A stretch of 64,000 nucleotides of DNA from Antitrichia curtipendula (lineage: Eukaryota > Streptophyta > Bryopsida > Hypnales > Leucodontaceae), in assembly GCA_951230915.1 (NCBI GenBank), contig OX579636.1:20891567-20955566 (forward strand), in the 5' to 3' direction. Under the pieces are notes generated by a model. The model worked only from the letters and a program-made list of their open reading frames with translations, was not told the DNA's origin and ran no database searches. The position numbers and the translations under genes are program-made. Shown piece by piece: positions 34,198 to 45,989 of the stretch (position 1 is its first letter; every line of letters begins with the position of its first letter).

Positions 34198-35735
34198 AAA
34201 TTTGTCTACTATTTTGTTGATGAAGAGGGTGAATCTCCATTTGAAGACAAAGAAACTAAAGTTGATGTTAATTCTGCAAATGAAAGGTATTTCAGCAGAT
34301 TTTTGAAGCTACTTCAACAAGTTGTCAAATCAAGAAGTCTCATGTCTTGACTAGCATCCAATATATTCAAAATATGGAGGCTTTGGCAATCAAGAAAACT
34401 AAAGCTTTGGAAGAAACAATGAAAAGAAAAGAAGGACCTTACAAAAGTGAAGAGAAGGGAGGAAAAGGCTCAATTGGATGTGATCAAATCTGCAAAACAA
34501 GCAGAAAGGACAACAAGAAAATTATACAAGGCACGTTGGACAAACAAGGTAGTGAAAGAGACAAGTGAGAATCTACATAGAGTTATTAAAGTAGGGGGAA
34601 GGGGGAATAGAAGATTACCTCCATATTGTGGATTACAACCACCTCATTGCAAATCAAATCAAAAAATTGCTATAGATAGACTTAGAGCAAAAAATAAAAA
34701 AAGATGGAACACCTCTACCAAATTTTCTTCCCATTGTAGAGCTACCTTGGACATGGAACTAACAACTTAGAGGGCCACAAGTTCAAATTGGAATGCCTAT
34801 AAGAGGTTCAACCTTTAGAATGCCTCAAGGTTTTGTAGATCCAACAACCAATGCAAAGGGCAAACCTTTTTATAATTTTACTGAAATAGTAAAAGCTTTT
34901 ATACTTCAAAAAAATAAAAAATAATTTGGAATAGGCAAAGAATTATGTACTTGTAAGCAACTAAGAATGAAAACATGGCTAAGTGTGAGAATAAGACAGT
35001 TACAAGGGATCCAAATGGGTTGAACAAAATTTTCAAAGAGACAAAACTACATAGCTGAAGCAAGGATTAGCTCAAAGCAGATCACAGGAGGTCAACTAAA
35101 AAGACAAAAAAATTGACCAAGAAGGTCTAAAAAAAGCTTATTAGTTATCTAGGCAAGAGATCCTTAAGATCCTCTATTTGCTCCTATAAAACCAAGGACA
35201 ACTTAGCATTATTATTTATGAAGATTGTACTCAACTAATTCTTTTCAACTATTCTAGAGGCTTCTCTAATTGTTTGGATTCATATAAGTATTGTTTATCT
35301 CATTTTGAAGTTTATGTTGATGAAGATTTTGTGCACTATTAGAGAAATTCTAAGATATTGGTAATTTGTCCCTTAAAGTAGGTCTTTTCTTTGCTACAAT
35401 TCTCTTGTCTTGCATCCTAGGGCTGCAATGTCAAACATATTGTTTAAGTATGTGATTCCTCAAAGACATTCTAACCAACTAAATTTATAATCTATCACTT
35501 GATTTGGCCCACTACTTACAATTAGACTTAGTTTCAAATATCAAGACATACAAACTAATGAAGATCTATACCAAAGTTAACATATTCCATCTTTTCAATG
35601 CAATTTAAGCTCAAAGCTAGTAATATCACCCTCACTAGAGTATCAGTTAGAGATTCAATAACTTATAGCTATTAGTGACCACCATAAGTTCAAACTCTTA
35701 TTTTTGAATATCAAACAATAGAATGACAAACTTTC
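34198..35735. other. Region downstream of the transposase relic
   Basis: It contains Lys/Glu-rich ORF fragments (34347-34568 and 34447-34770, overlapping frames), possibly the transposase C-terminal tail. From about 34800 on it is AT-rich DNA with no supported feature. The right terminus of the transposon is not resolved. Confidence 0.4.
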
Positions 35736-36510
35736 CAAAATTTTAATAAAATAAAAAAAAATAGTAAATTTTGAAAAGAAAAATAGCACCCTTCCTACTG
35801 TGAATGCTAAGATAATATTTGCAAAGCTTTCAAAATTGTTGCAACAATTTTTTGAATCCTTTCAAATTAAATTATTTGCATTGTAGGGTTTGGTGTTTTC
35901 TGAATTGAGAAATTAAAGAAAAAAATTCAAAAAACATAAGATTGATTTTCATCCTCTAAAATTTATTAAATTTAATTAAATATAAAAGAAAAGAAAAAAA
36001 TAAATTATAAATAGTTCTAAAATGAAATTGAAACATTTCAATCCTAATGGTAATATTGTTTTAGCAAATAATCTATACCTCAATGAATCTTTTTGTTTGA
36101 AAAATTGTAGAAATTAAGCTCAAAAATTAATCCTAAGTAATTTTTTTTAGGAAAATGCTTTGGTAGCTCGGAAAACAAGACCCTCCAAAATTTTCACATG
36201 ATTGATCCAAATGAAATGAATTAAAGTTTTCCATGTAGACATGAATATAATTTATAAGAATAAAAATTAATTTTAATTTTTTTAATATGAGTTTATTTCT
36301 TTGTGCCCAAAGTCGAGCAATTTGAACTTAGGAAGGCATAACTTTTAATCCTAGATAGCAAATAAAATAAAAATAATACTAACAAGAAGCAAATGCATTA
36401 CCTTATTTCCAAAAGAAGTTTCAAAAAGTTATTGTAGAATTTGACATCATAGGATCCTAACCAAAGTTTTAAAAAATCCATTCTAGGACTTTGAACCTTT
36501 AGAAGTGTAA
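35736..36510 (+). mobile_element. Family B-related element, strongly decayed
   Basis: Shares the family B order: 'caaaaaacataagattga', 'cctaatggtaatattgttttagcaa', 'gatccaaatgaaatgaattaaagttttcc', 'ggcataactttt', 'aaaagaagtttcaaaaagtt', and an eroded right end near 'ggactttgaacctttag'. The TTAA ends are not preserved. Confidence 0.5.
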
Positions 36511-36963
36511 CATCTCATTTAGAAATGTTTGTGATATTTCAATGAAGAAAATTTAAAATCATCCAAGTGCCACTTTTTGTCTTAGTAGGCCATGAAGGGT
36601 TGCAACTCTTTAGCTCTAAAGGGATGAAACATGTCACCAAGTGCATTCTTCATTCTTTTTGGCCTCAACATCCTTATAAGATTAAAATCATGCAATTGCC
36701 ACTAAGGTAGACAAATTTGATTACCATCCTAATTTGGAATCTTGAATATCTTAGGGTCATTTCCAAGAGGGAAAAATATTTTTTAGAGGTGTGCGCTTGT
36801 TTCACAAATGAAATCCAAGTGTAATTATAATTTTTTGCTTTAAAATGTAATTTATGTGAATTTCTAGAGTGGTTTGACTTGAAATTACAAAATTGCCCAT
36901 AGAGTAGAATCATAAATGTTCCGTAAACAAACCATTACTGCCTTTCCATGTATTTAATGGCAC
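36511..36963. other. AT-rich intergenic DNA
   Basis: Nothing recognisable is seen between two family B elements. Confidence 0.5.
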
Positions 36964-38877
36964 TTAACCTCTAAAGTTTCAAGGCCTTTTTCCATCATAA
37001 AACATTCAAAACTACCATTTCTATTGTAAAGAGCAAAAAACTTTAAAAACTATGTTTTTTGCATATTTGAGCATAAGATCTTGCAGTAGTCTAACTAGTA
37101 TAAGAATGTGTGGAAGAAATTTCACAAACTTTGGCTGTGTAGGTTGCAAGATACTTGCATTTAACCCCTAAAGTTCCGTGACTATGTTTTCACTGAAAAT
37201 GCTCGAGAATTGCCATTTTTAGTACAAGTACCAAATTTTTGAAAAAAACTTTTTTTTGACTCATGTAACCGTAGGATCTTGTAGTATGCTGACTTGAGAA
37301 TATGTGGTAAAAATTTCAGAAATTTCATGGATAGCAAGATATAAGCATTCAAAATCACTGAAATTGTGTTTTTTACCCTGCAAAAAACAGGGCAGCTGCA
37401 CTTCACAAGCTCAATTTTTTATGAAAAAATGTCCAAAATGGTGGTGCTTCTTTGGATTCTTTTTCCTAAACAAGTTGGCTACATGCTTGAAAAATTTCAC
37501 ATCATTTGGAATTGTACAACATATAGGAAAAAAATAGTAAGTAGAATGAAGTAGAGAATGATTCAAAATACTAAATTGTTAAGAATTTAGGTATGAAATT
37601 GAAAAATGCCAATCCCAATGGTTGAAATGTTGTATTATACAATCTACATCCTATGATTTTATTTTTTTCAAAAAATATTGAAAATTGAGTAAGATAAAAG
37701 ACTTCAAAGTTTATTTTAGAGTAGAGATTCCAAAACTGCCCGCAAACTAAAACTTCTCATAACTTTTGACTCATTGGTCAAAATGGAATGATTAAAAGCT
37801 TTTCACGTATAGATAATTCTGGAAAACCAGTTTCAAATTTTTGTTCCTGAAAAAAGTGATTTTTTCCGATCTGCCCTGACTGCTTGGCCGAGAAAAAAAG
37901 TAACATATTAGGCCATAACTTTTGACTCATGTTTCCAAATGTCATAAAATTTAGTTCAAATGAAAGGTACTCCTCGTCCACAACTTCTATTAAAGTTTCA
38001 ACCTCAAACTTGTAAATATCTGGCCACATGTACTTGCCCAATTTTTTATATTGCCAAATTCTGCAAGCTGGTCCTTTAGGGGTTAAAGTGAAGAAAACAA
38101 GTTTTTTTACACCTTGGTAGATTAGATTATTTGGCTTTAAATCTTCTCAGTTAAAAATTTTTACACTACTAATTTTGATTTTCTAAATTTTAATGGTGAT
38201 AAATTGAGTTGAAAATCTAAAGAAAAATAATTCAACAAAAATATACCTAATTTTCATTCATTCAAAAATTATTAAATAGAAGTACATTCAAGAGTGAAGG
38301 GAAAATTAAATTATTTATAGTTGTAAGATGGAAGTGAAAAATTATTAAGTAGAAGTACATTCAAGATCAAAGAGCAAAAGTTATGCCACCTAAACATAAT
38401 TCCAACAGTGGGATTGTTTAAGCAAGAAAACTTAACCATGTCTAACAATTTATTTTGAAAAATTAAAAAAATTGAAATAAAAAATGAATTCTCTAAGTTA
38501 TTTTTCAAGAAAATGTTTAGATTGCCTCCAAAATAAGATTGTCCAAAACTTTCTAATCACTAGTCCAAATAGAATGAATCAATGCTTCAGATGTAGACAA
38601 AAATAAATTCTTTGAGAAAAAAAATTAAAATGTTAAAATGTTAAAATTTTATGTGATTTTCTTGGATAGACCCTCGAGCTACTATTTGAACTTTAGGTGG
38701 CATAATTTTTGCTCTCAAGTACTAATTTTTTTCTTAATTCCTAGAAAGCTAATTTGATTTCGTATCTTCAATAAAAGTTTCAAAAAATTATGTCAAAAAT
38801 TGATATCACACAAGCCTACCCAAAATCCCAAGAGTCTGCCGTAGGAACTTTTGGACTTTAGGGGTTATTTAGGGGTT
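36964..38877 (+). mobile_element. Family B element split by a family A insertion
   Basis: Starts TTAACCTCTAAAGTTTCAAGGCC and ends ...CTTTAGGGGTTA near 38877. At 37161 the family B sequence 'cttgcatttaa' is interrupted, and it resumes at 38083 with 'ttaaagtgaagaaaacaag'. The uninterrupted family B copy at 27282-27303 reads 'ctgcatttaaagtgaaaaaa', so the join is exact. Confidence 0.85.
37161..38086 (-). mobile_element. Family A TTAA element, complete, inverted, inserted in family B
   Basis: TTAA at 37161-37164 and 38083-38086 flank 918 bases. On the plus strand it begins CCCCTAAAGTTCCGTGACTA and ends GGTCCTTTAGGGG. It carries the complement of the family A landmark (GGGCAGCTGCACTTCAC, near 37390). 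No transposase ORF is present. Confidence 0.9.
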
Positions 38878-39474
38878 ACGTTCCCACCAATCATGGATTG
38901 AGAGATAACTCATTTTGACATAATGCATTGATTTTATCATAATCTTGAAAGAATTTGGATATTTTTCTTGGCAGATTTGGATGTTGAACGGACGGAATTG
39001 AGGTAAAAAAAGTAAAGGACGGAATTGGACTACAAATAGAATTAAATTAGTCTACAGTATGTAACTTTATTGTCAAGAAATGGTTCAAGAATATAAATTA
39101 GAACTTGTTTGCATTGGGGGCTAGAGGGGTCCAGGCCTAAACCTCCAACGTCTAACTTTGCAAAAGTTGAAAACAAAATTGCATGTACATCTCCTCAAGA
39201 TTTCAGAGTTCTTTCACAGCTTATCCCGTGGTTAACCTATATGGGCCTCCATTTCCAGTATCCAATGGAAATGGGCTCTTAGTTGTTGTTTTTCTAATTT
39301 TCAAAGAAACTCCCTAAAGAAAACAATGAGTCTATGCATTAATTGCACACTTTTTCATTCTAGAGTTGAAGATGTCGACGGAGTTTTTTCTTGCATAGTT
39401 AGATGCAAATCTATGCTCAAATTTACTTTTTAATTATTTTTTAAACAAATGGAAGATGCTCAAATAGTATTACA
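38878..39474. other. Intergenic DNA
   Basis: A second 'TTTAGGGGTTA' lies at about 38879-38889, directly after the family B end, perhaps a duplicated terminus. The rest shows no gene or repeat. Confidence 0.45.
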
Positions 39475-39750
39475 TAAGGTGGGTACACCCAAAACCACCA
39501 CTTTTTGCTATTGAGCCTAGTTACTATAATTAGATTGGCCAAATTTTCAAACGTTCTTGTTGGCATGTGAAAAGAGGTTCCAACACATTAGAGAAGGTGA
39601 CATTTGGATACCGTATGCAAAAGTTCTTAAGGAACAAAGTTTGGTTCTAAAATGGTTTCTTCCACATAGGTACAGAATTGATTTTGGAGATGAAAACAGA
39701 GTAAAGATGGCGGTTTAAGGTCAGTGGCACATTTAGGTGTACCTACCTTA
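39475..39750 (+). mobile_element. Family D element, complete
   Basis: 276 bases from TA to TA. The ends are TAAGGTGGGTACACCCAAAA and the complement of AGGTGTACCTACCTTA. Exactly the same length as the copy at 41824-42099 and about 90% alike by eye. Palindromic TIR tips with TA at the edge fit a Tc1/mariner-like or related TA-targeting MITE. Confidence 0.85.
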
Positions 39751-40234
39751 TGTCCTGCATAACTTACAGACAATGGAAGTACGTTTTGACCTGTTGAAGC
39801 ACTGAATAACTTGCAGACCACTCTTAATCTGATTATTAGCCTCGTGAAAAAGATGGGCTAAGTCACTGTAGAAGTATATAAGGTGAACCAGCCTATTACT
39901 GCCATTCAATTCCACCATGGCTCATGTACCCATGACATACATTTCAGAGAGATAATGTACACCATGTGTACATACATGAGGGTCAAATGTGAGAAGGGGT
40001 GGTGGCAGTGGACTGGTTCACCTTAATTGTGAGGAGAGTTACCTTAGTCAATTGCTTGTGTCCTTAGCAATTTTCAAGTTCTGTGAGCCCCCAGTCGGTC
40101 CTTGGTCAAGACACTTAAGGTCAACAATTCATTTCCACAGAAAGATCTACCGCACAAGAACCTAGAAGTTTATGAAATTAGGCTTCAGTCAAATTTGGAC
40201 GTACCTTATGCAGAAGAATTTACAACCAGCAGTG
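39751..40234. other. Intergenic DNA
   Basis: Moderately complex sequence with no supported gene. Confidence 0.4.
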
Positions 40235-41177
40235 TTAACCCCTAAAGGACCAAACACTGTTTTTTGACAACATAGCGATTTTGGGCAGCTCACTATGACC
40301 AGAATTTTTCTTTTTTTTTCTTTGAAATTTTCACATAAGATGTGCCTGAGGAGTAGCTTTAAGGTCCAACAATTTTCGTAACTTTTGACTACGTGTTAAA
40401 AAGTTATTGCATGATATGTCATTTTCATTGTTCGGCGGGCAGCCGGGGCAGCAAAAAAAAATTCTTTAAAAATCACTTTTTAAAAAAAACAGAATTTGAA
40501 ATTGGTTCTTTAGATTTATATGTACGTGGGAGGCTTTGAATCATTCCATTCCGATCAATGAGTCAAAAGTTATGAGGATTCTTAGTTTGAAGGTAGTTAT
40601 GGAATCTCTACTCTAAAATAAACTTTGAAGTCCTTTATTTAACTCGATTTTCAATATTTTTGAAAAAAAATAAAAACATTGGGTGTAGATTGTTTATTAC
40701 AACATTACAATCGTTGGGATTGGCATTTTTCAATTTCATAAATAAATTCTTGACAATTTAGTGCTTTGAATCATTCTCTACTTCTTCCTACTTACTATTT
40801 TTTTCCTATATGTTGTACAATTCCAAATGATCTGAAATTTTTCAAGCATGTAGCCAACTTGCCTTGAAGAATAAATCCAAAGAGTAACCATCATTTTGGA
40901 CATTGTTTCATACAAATGTGACCTTGTGGAGGGCAGCTGCCCGTTTTTTCTCAGGGACAAAAAAAGGGTTTTTGTCAATTCAAACGCTATTATCTTGCAA
41001 TCCACTTGGTGGAAAATTCTGAATTTTTTTCCACATCTTCTTAAACAAGTTTACTACAAGATCATACGGCTACAAGTGTCCAAATTTTTTTTTTTTCTAA
41101 AATTTGGCACTAGTATTAAAAATGGCAGTTCTGGAGCGGTTTTGGTGAAAACATAGTAAAAAACCTTTAGGGGTTAA
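40235..41177 (+). mobile_element. Family A TTAA element, complete
   Basis: TTAA at 40235-40238 is followed by CCCCTAAAGGACCAAACACT. The right end is ACCTTTAGGGG followed by TTAA at 41174-41177. The length between is 935 bases. Its first 20 bases are identical to those of the copy at 14407-15360. It contains GGGCAGCTGCCCG near 40930. Confidence 0.88.
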
Positions 41178-41752
41178 GGTATGTTCCTACTTGGTGTTGT
41201 TTGGTGTTAGAGGTGTTGTTTGGAATGTGAAACTAGTCCAAAAGTAGGTCTAAATTTGTTCCAAAGACCCTCAATAACAACACTTTTAATATCAAGTGTG
41301 GACATGTCCTAATGGTCATCCGACTTGGTTATGTATTAAGTTTGAGGCACCAATTGTCAACCACGTCTAATACCCAGCCTGTAGGGTCTGCTATTTTCAA
41401 CTTTAGATTGAAACTCAAGCTTGGAATGTTTTTTATTTGTCCTTTTCAAGGTTGGGACCAATGAGGTTATAACACATGTCTTGAAGTAGTGAACAAGAAA
41501 GTAGGAAGCAGTGAGTAAGAAGGTAGTTTTTGAACAATTGGAGCTCGAAGACTCTAGACATTGGCTACTAGACAAGTGTACTTTGGGGCTCCCAAAATTT
41601 ATGGTATTTTCAATTTGGGAAATAAAATTTTGAAAATTTTTCTATCCCCATATTTCCTATATTTCTACATGGAAAAAATTTCCACCACTTCATATTCCTC
41701 ACCATCTGCTTCAAAATTGCTTAAATGATAGACTACTAGTGCTTCTACCTTA
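41175..41752. mobile_element. Family F repeat, possible TA-flanked element
   Basis: This is related to 12950-13490 (see there). The left edge TAAGGTATG overlaps the family A right TTAA, and the right edge complement reads TAAGGTAGAAGCAC. The terminal repeat match is short, so the boundaries are tentative. Confidence 0.4.
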
Positions 41753-41823
41753 TTGGGACTGTAGTGAATTGAATACTTTATTGAAGCTGTAAAAAAACAA
41801 AAGCCTTCCCAAGGAAACATCAA

Positions 41824-42099
41824 TAAGGTGGGTACACCCAAAAACGCCAATTTTTGCCACTGAGCCTAGTTACTATTATTAGATTGGACAAATTTTCATA
41901 TGTTCTTGTTGACAAGTGAAAGGAGGTTCCAACGCACCAGAGAACATGACATTTGGATGTCATACACAAAAGTTATTAAGGAACAAAGTTTGGTTCTCAA
42001 ATGGTTTCTTCCACATAGGTACAGAATTGATTTTGGAGATGTACACAGGATAAAGATGGCGGTTTAAGGTCAGTGGCACATTTGGGTGTACCTACCTTA
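41824..42099 (+). mobile_element. Family D element, complete
   Basis: 276 bases with ends TAAGGTGGGTACACCCAAAA and the complement of GGGTGTACCTACCTTA. It contains the intact target sequence 'ggcggtttaaggtcagtggc', which is interrupted by a family B element in the copy at 26883-28057. Confidence 0.88.
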
Positions 42100-42754
42100 A
42101 TATCATCTGTACATTTGTCCCATTTTCTCACTAACTTAACAGCATCCTCTCACCAATGTTATTTATAAGATAACGTCATCTTATAAATAATATATGTGAT
42201 ACTTCTGACCAACTGAATCATTCATGTGTTCAACCCAAAAGTCTCAGTAAGTTAGCACCATGCCACCATCTCCATCAATCACCAGGGGCTTTGGTACGCA
42301 TTAGTAACAAGTGTATGTCCCAAGTATAATTCTAATAGCAAAAGGAGAGGCCACACGGGTTTTAAATTTTTGTTTTTTTAACAATTAAAAAAAATTAACT
42401 AACTTGTCAACCCTGCCGGAAAATACCCCCATTGAAACAATATTGTTTCAATGGTTTTATAGTCCAATATTGAAAGTATATTGTTACTATACAAAAATTA
42501 TACTATAACAATATAGTTTCAATGGAAATGCATTGTTCCCACTGAAACTAAATTGTTGCAATACTGCTTTTGTACTTGAATAATACACTTTTAATATTGG
42601 ATTGTGAAACCATTGAAATTGTATTGCAATAGGACTAAGAGAGTAGGGGAGTAGTTCCCGATGAGTGAACTTCCAGCATGATTCATTTCTTGAACATTCA
42701 TTCCAAATTATTTATGTAATAGACTGTGATACCCATTCTCAAGGAATTGAACCC
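42100..42754. other. Intergenic DNA with ATTGAAAC-type palindromes
   Basis: It includes a perfect 24-bp palindrome at 42430-42453 (CATTGAAACAAT and its complement) and several scattered relatives ('atagtttcaatgg', 'actgaaactaaattg', 'ccattgaaattg') up to about 42630. There is no gene. Confidence 0.6.
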
Positions 42755-43313
42755 TTCACCCCTAAATGTCCAAATTCTTCTCTAGAATTGACAATTTAGG
42801 CAATATCATTATAAAGTACTATTTGAATTTGGAATATGTCGGGAATTGATGTACAAAATAAAGTTGTAGGTTTTGAATATTAGATTCCATCCATAGGGTT
42901 AGATTCACCAATGCTATGACCAATATTTTTTTTTATGAATTTTGAAAGGGAAATTTTAAAATTCCTTCAAAATTCAAATACAAGCAAAATATTATCATTT
43001 TTGGAGTAAAATTTGTTGGAATGGATTTGAAAAGAGAATCTCTTGACTTGGTGATTTTTTAGAATTTTTGTGTTCTTTACATCTATGACTTCATTTTTGC
43101 AAATCTAGTTTTGAATTAGAGTCAATGCAATTTGGGCTTAGTTAATTACTTGACATACTTTCACATTTGTAATTTTAGAAAAAAATGTACTCTAGTAACA
43201 TCAAATGCAACCATTAGATAGGAGAACAACTTTATAAAGTATCTCCATAAATTAAGATGAATTTCAATTTGTTTGTCGTCTAAAAATTGGATGTTGGAGT
43301 GCTTTAGGGTTAA
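42755..43313 (+). mobile_element. Family G TTAA element
   Basis: The left end TTCACCCCTAAATGTCC near 42755 and the right end CTTTAGGG followed by TTAA at 43310-43313 give a unit of about 559 bases. An inverted, shorter relative is at 59790-60002 ('attggtgaatctaa', 'gatggaatctacaac', 'tttgtgtatcaatccc'). Confidence 0.6.
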
Positions 43314-45360
43314 AGGACATTTTATGCTCTTCAAGCCTTTGGTCTAAGGAATAATGAGAATTGTGGGACTTGCCGTGAATGTCTCTTTTCAAAAATTGTT
43401 GCATTTCCCCCCTCTTCCTTGTAAGCATTGAATGTGGTTGAATTGCTTTGAAATTTTCATTGCCTTTATACTCAGTAGTGAAATTGGGTTGCCCTACACT
43501 AATTTCTCAACGTTCTAAACTATACAAACATCTATTATTTCTCTACAAAAATTTATTACTTTTGAATCAAGTCTAGTTGTAAATGGGACTCATGAACTCT
43601 ATGTGTACAAACGGAAATACTTGTATAAATATTTGATAACTTGAATGGCTTGTAAATTAATTTTCTTGAAATAAGGAAACATAATTATTAAGGCAACCTA
43701 ATTTCACTCTTTAATGTAGGAGATCAATTTGGACTAGTAGCTCCTCAAGTGGGGCCCCCCAAGAATGAAAATGTCCCTTTTTTTTCAAAAACAAAATGGA
43801 AATCCGTTGCAAAACACAAGTACAAAATAGCCAAGCCAGACCGGCTGAATAAAAAGAAAGAAGGAAGAAAGCGACTAACTGAACTTACAAAGAACGTGCC
43901 CTTTCAAGTTCCAAATAGTAGAGCCACCTACTCTAATAGCAACTGGGCCCAAATAGCAATGAATAATGAAAATGTCCTTTCAGGGTTAAAAGGGAAATCA
44001 ATAATATGCCGTGTTAGGGCAAGTTCATCGACTGAATTTAAGAAAATGCAGTAATTATTCAAACTGACGCAGGCTTGCTTGCAGTTATCCCAAGTTCATA
44101 TCCCAAGTTGCAGGCTACTGAATGTTATGTTCCCAACTGAACTAAAGACATCATTGACTGGGTCCATAACTGAAGAACGTAACCCAAGCCCAAAACGAAC
44201 AGACAGAGGCATATAGAGCTCGAAACTCCAGGTGCCACGTGGAATTCAGTAAACACTCTCAGTCAGCACATGGCACTTAGTAATCTACGAAAGATAACCT
44301 TTCTTTATGGCCAGTTAGGTGTTATGAAAAGCAAATAATATATCCCGTCGAAGATATGAGCAAAATTGCACAAAATTCAAAAAAAGGATTTAAAGGTAGA
44401 GTATATCCTGCCTGCAATTATCCCTACAGCATCATTGACTGATTCCCAAAAGCAAGGAACGGAATAAACGGACGAGATTAGAACCTTAACGAAAAGATGG
44501 GATCAAAAACTCAAACCAACGGGCCGACGAGGACGAAACCCAGATGAAAACGGGAACCCTTTCATCTTCACTGTCCATCCTCATCCATAAAATCCCAACG
44601 AAACTCCCGACGAACCTCCGGCCGATAACTACCAAACTCATCCACATCCACGTCCGCACCCACACCAGCCAGAATAGTCAGTACCAAGTACCAACCTAAA
44701 AATCCCAACCGTCATCCTCATCCACGAAAGTGACGAAACTTCATCCCCGCCCGTCGCGGGGGCGGCTGCGTGACCTTGGTCACCGCCGTGCTCGCCGCGC
44801 ACGCGAGCAGATCCGGCCAGCGCGAAGGAGCGCGACCTTTTCCGCCAATCTGATCAGGAACCTCGCGCCGCAGCCTCGGAATCGTGCACTCAAGACAGCC
44901 TACTGGGCTCAGGATCTTCTAGATCTGGGACCACGCGGCAACCAATCCTGCAGTCAATCGGAGACGAACGCAACAGTCCATCAGTTCATCGTAAACAACC
45001 GCAAGCAATCCTTTTCTTCAATCGAAAATGAAAGCAATAATTCCGCTGTAAGTTAAATCGAAAATGAATGGAAGAAATCCCATATGGAGTACTATTGCGG
45101 GACAATCAATCCTTAGATAATAAAAAATGGATGCAACAGTCGGTCCCGCAGTTACTCGAAATTGAACGCTAGTTACCCAACACTCTTTAGCTTCTGTCGC
45201 ACTCGTCCGTCTTTGGCCCCGGCCTGCCTTTGACTCCTCGTCATCGTGCGAGCTATTTTTCCGCATTTGCTTATCCGTCTGCTGGCATTTCAGACATACC
45301 CTTGGACTCGTCAGCAATCCCCTGCTCCTTCCTCGACCCCACCTGAACTAATCACCTGAA
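43314..45360. other. Upstream region of the GH31 gene
   Basis: 43314-43740 is AT-rich. 43740-44500 is mixed, with a G-box (CACGTG, 44238-44243). 44510-45000 becomes strikingly GC- and CpG-rich (for example CCGCCCGTCGCGGGGGCGGC near 44750). Short ORFs at 43749-44054 and 44730-45056 have no recognisable domain and look like chance frames. A divergent neighbouring promoter is possible but unproven. Confidence 0.45.
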
Positions 45361-45368
45361 ACGGTGTG

Positions 45369-45375
45369 TATATAA
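45369..45375 (+). promoter_or_regulatory. Probable TATA box of the GH31 gene
   Basis: TATATAA sits at the GC-rich/coding boundary, about 620 bases upstream of the start codon. A start site near 45400 would give a leader of about 590 bases. That leader contains upstream ATGs near 45393, 45554 and 45686, unless part of it is removed as a leader intron. Confidence 0.45.
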
Positions 45376-45989
45376 TCGCATCGATCACCCGGATGATCAA
45401 TCGTGTGACAGGCATTCTGCGACCTTGCTCGTACGTTCTCATTGGTCGCGTGTTTGATTATTCTTTGAGTACGTACGTCGCTATTGCAAGTTAGAATTTC
45501 AGGTCAGGGTCCGGGGGAGTTACCTCGGCAAGCTTGTGAAGATCGCGTGCCTGATGTTTGGAGAGCCTTTTTCAGTGATCTAGCTTGTCAGGCTCGTTAA
45601 GGTTGCGAGTTTGTGACGAGTTTCTGAGTTAGTGCCATTTCGTTTCGAAGGTATAGAGAATTTAAGTTCCTAGTTGCAGTAATAAATGTAGCGTGTGAAT
45701 CCCGCGGGTTTGAGCGTGCTCCATAACTTTCTGAGTGGTCCCTCGACTGAATTTTGGAGCGATTCAAAGTGAAAGGTGGGAGGATTTTCTGAGATTTTTG
45801 TCTGATTTTCTGAGGGTTGAACAGAGCGGTCTAGTAAACTTCAATATATTAAGTGAAAGAGTGGAGATCAGGGAGCGAAAATTGGTGTGCGTGGGTTCAC
45901 TAGATTTGTTCGGAACTTGGTCCTCTTTTGTCTGGGGATCTTGTTCGGTGTTGCAGTGGTGGTGCGCGGGGAACTTCTGACTCATCGCG

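Noticed and set aside
44730..45056. 108-codon Arg-rich plus-strand ORF in the GC-rich region
   Set aside because: Arg/Pro/Ala-rich composition is what random GC-rich sequence gives; no domain or splice context.
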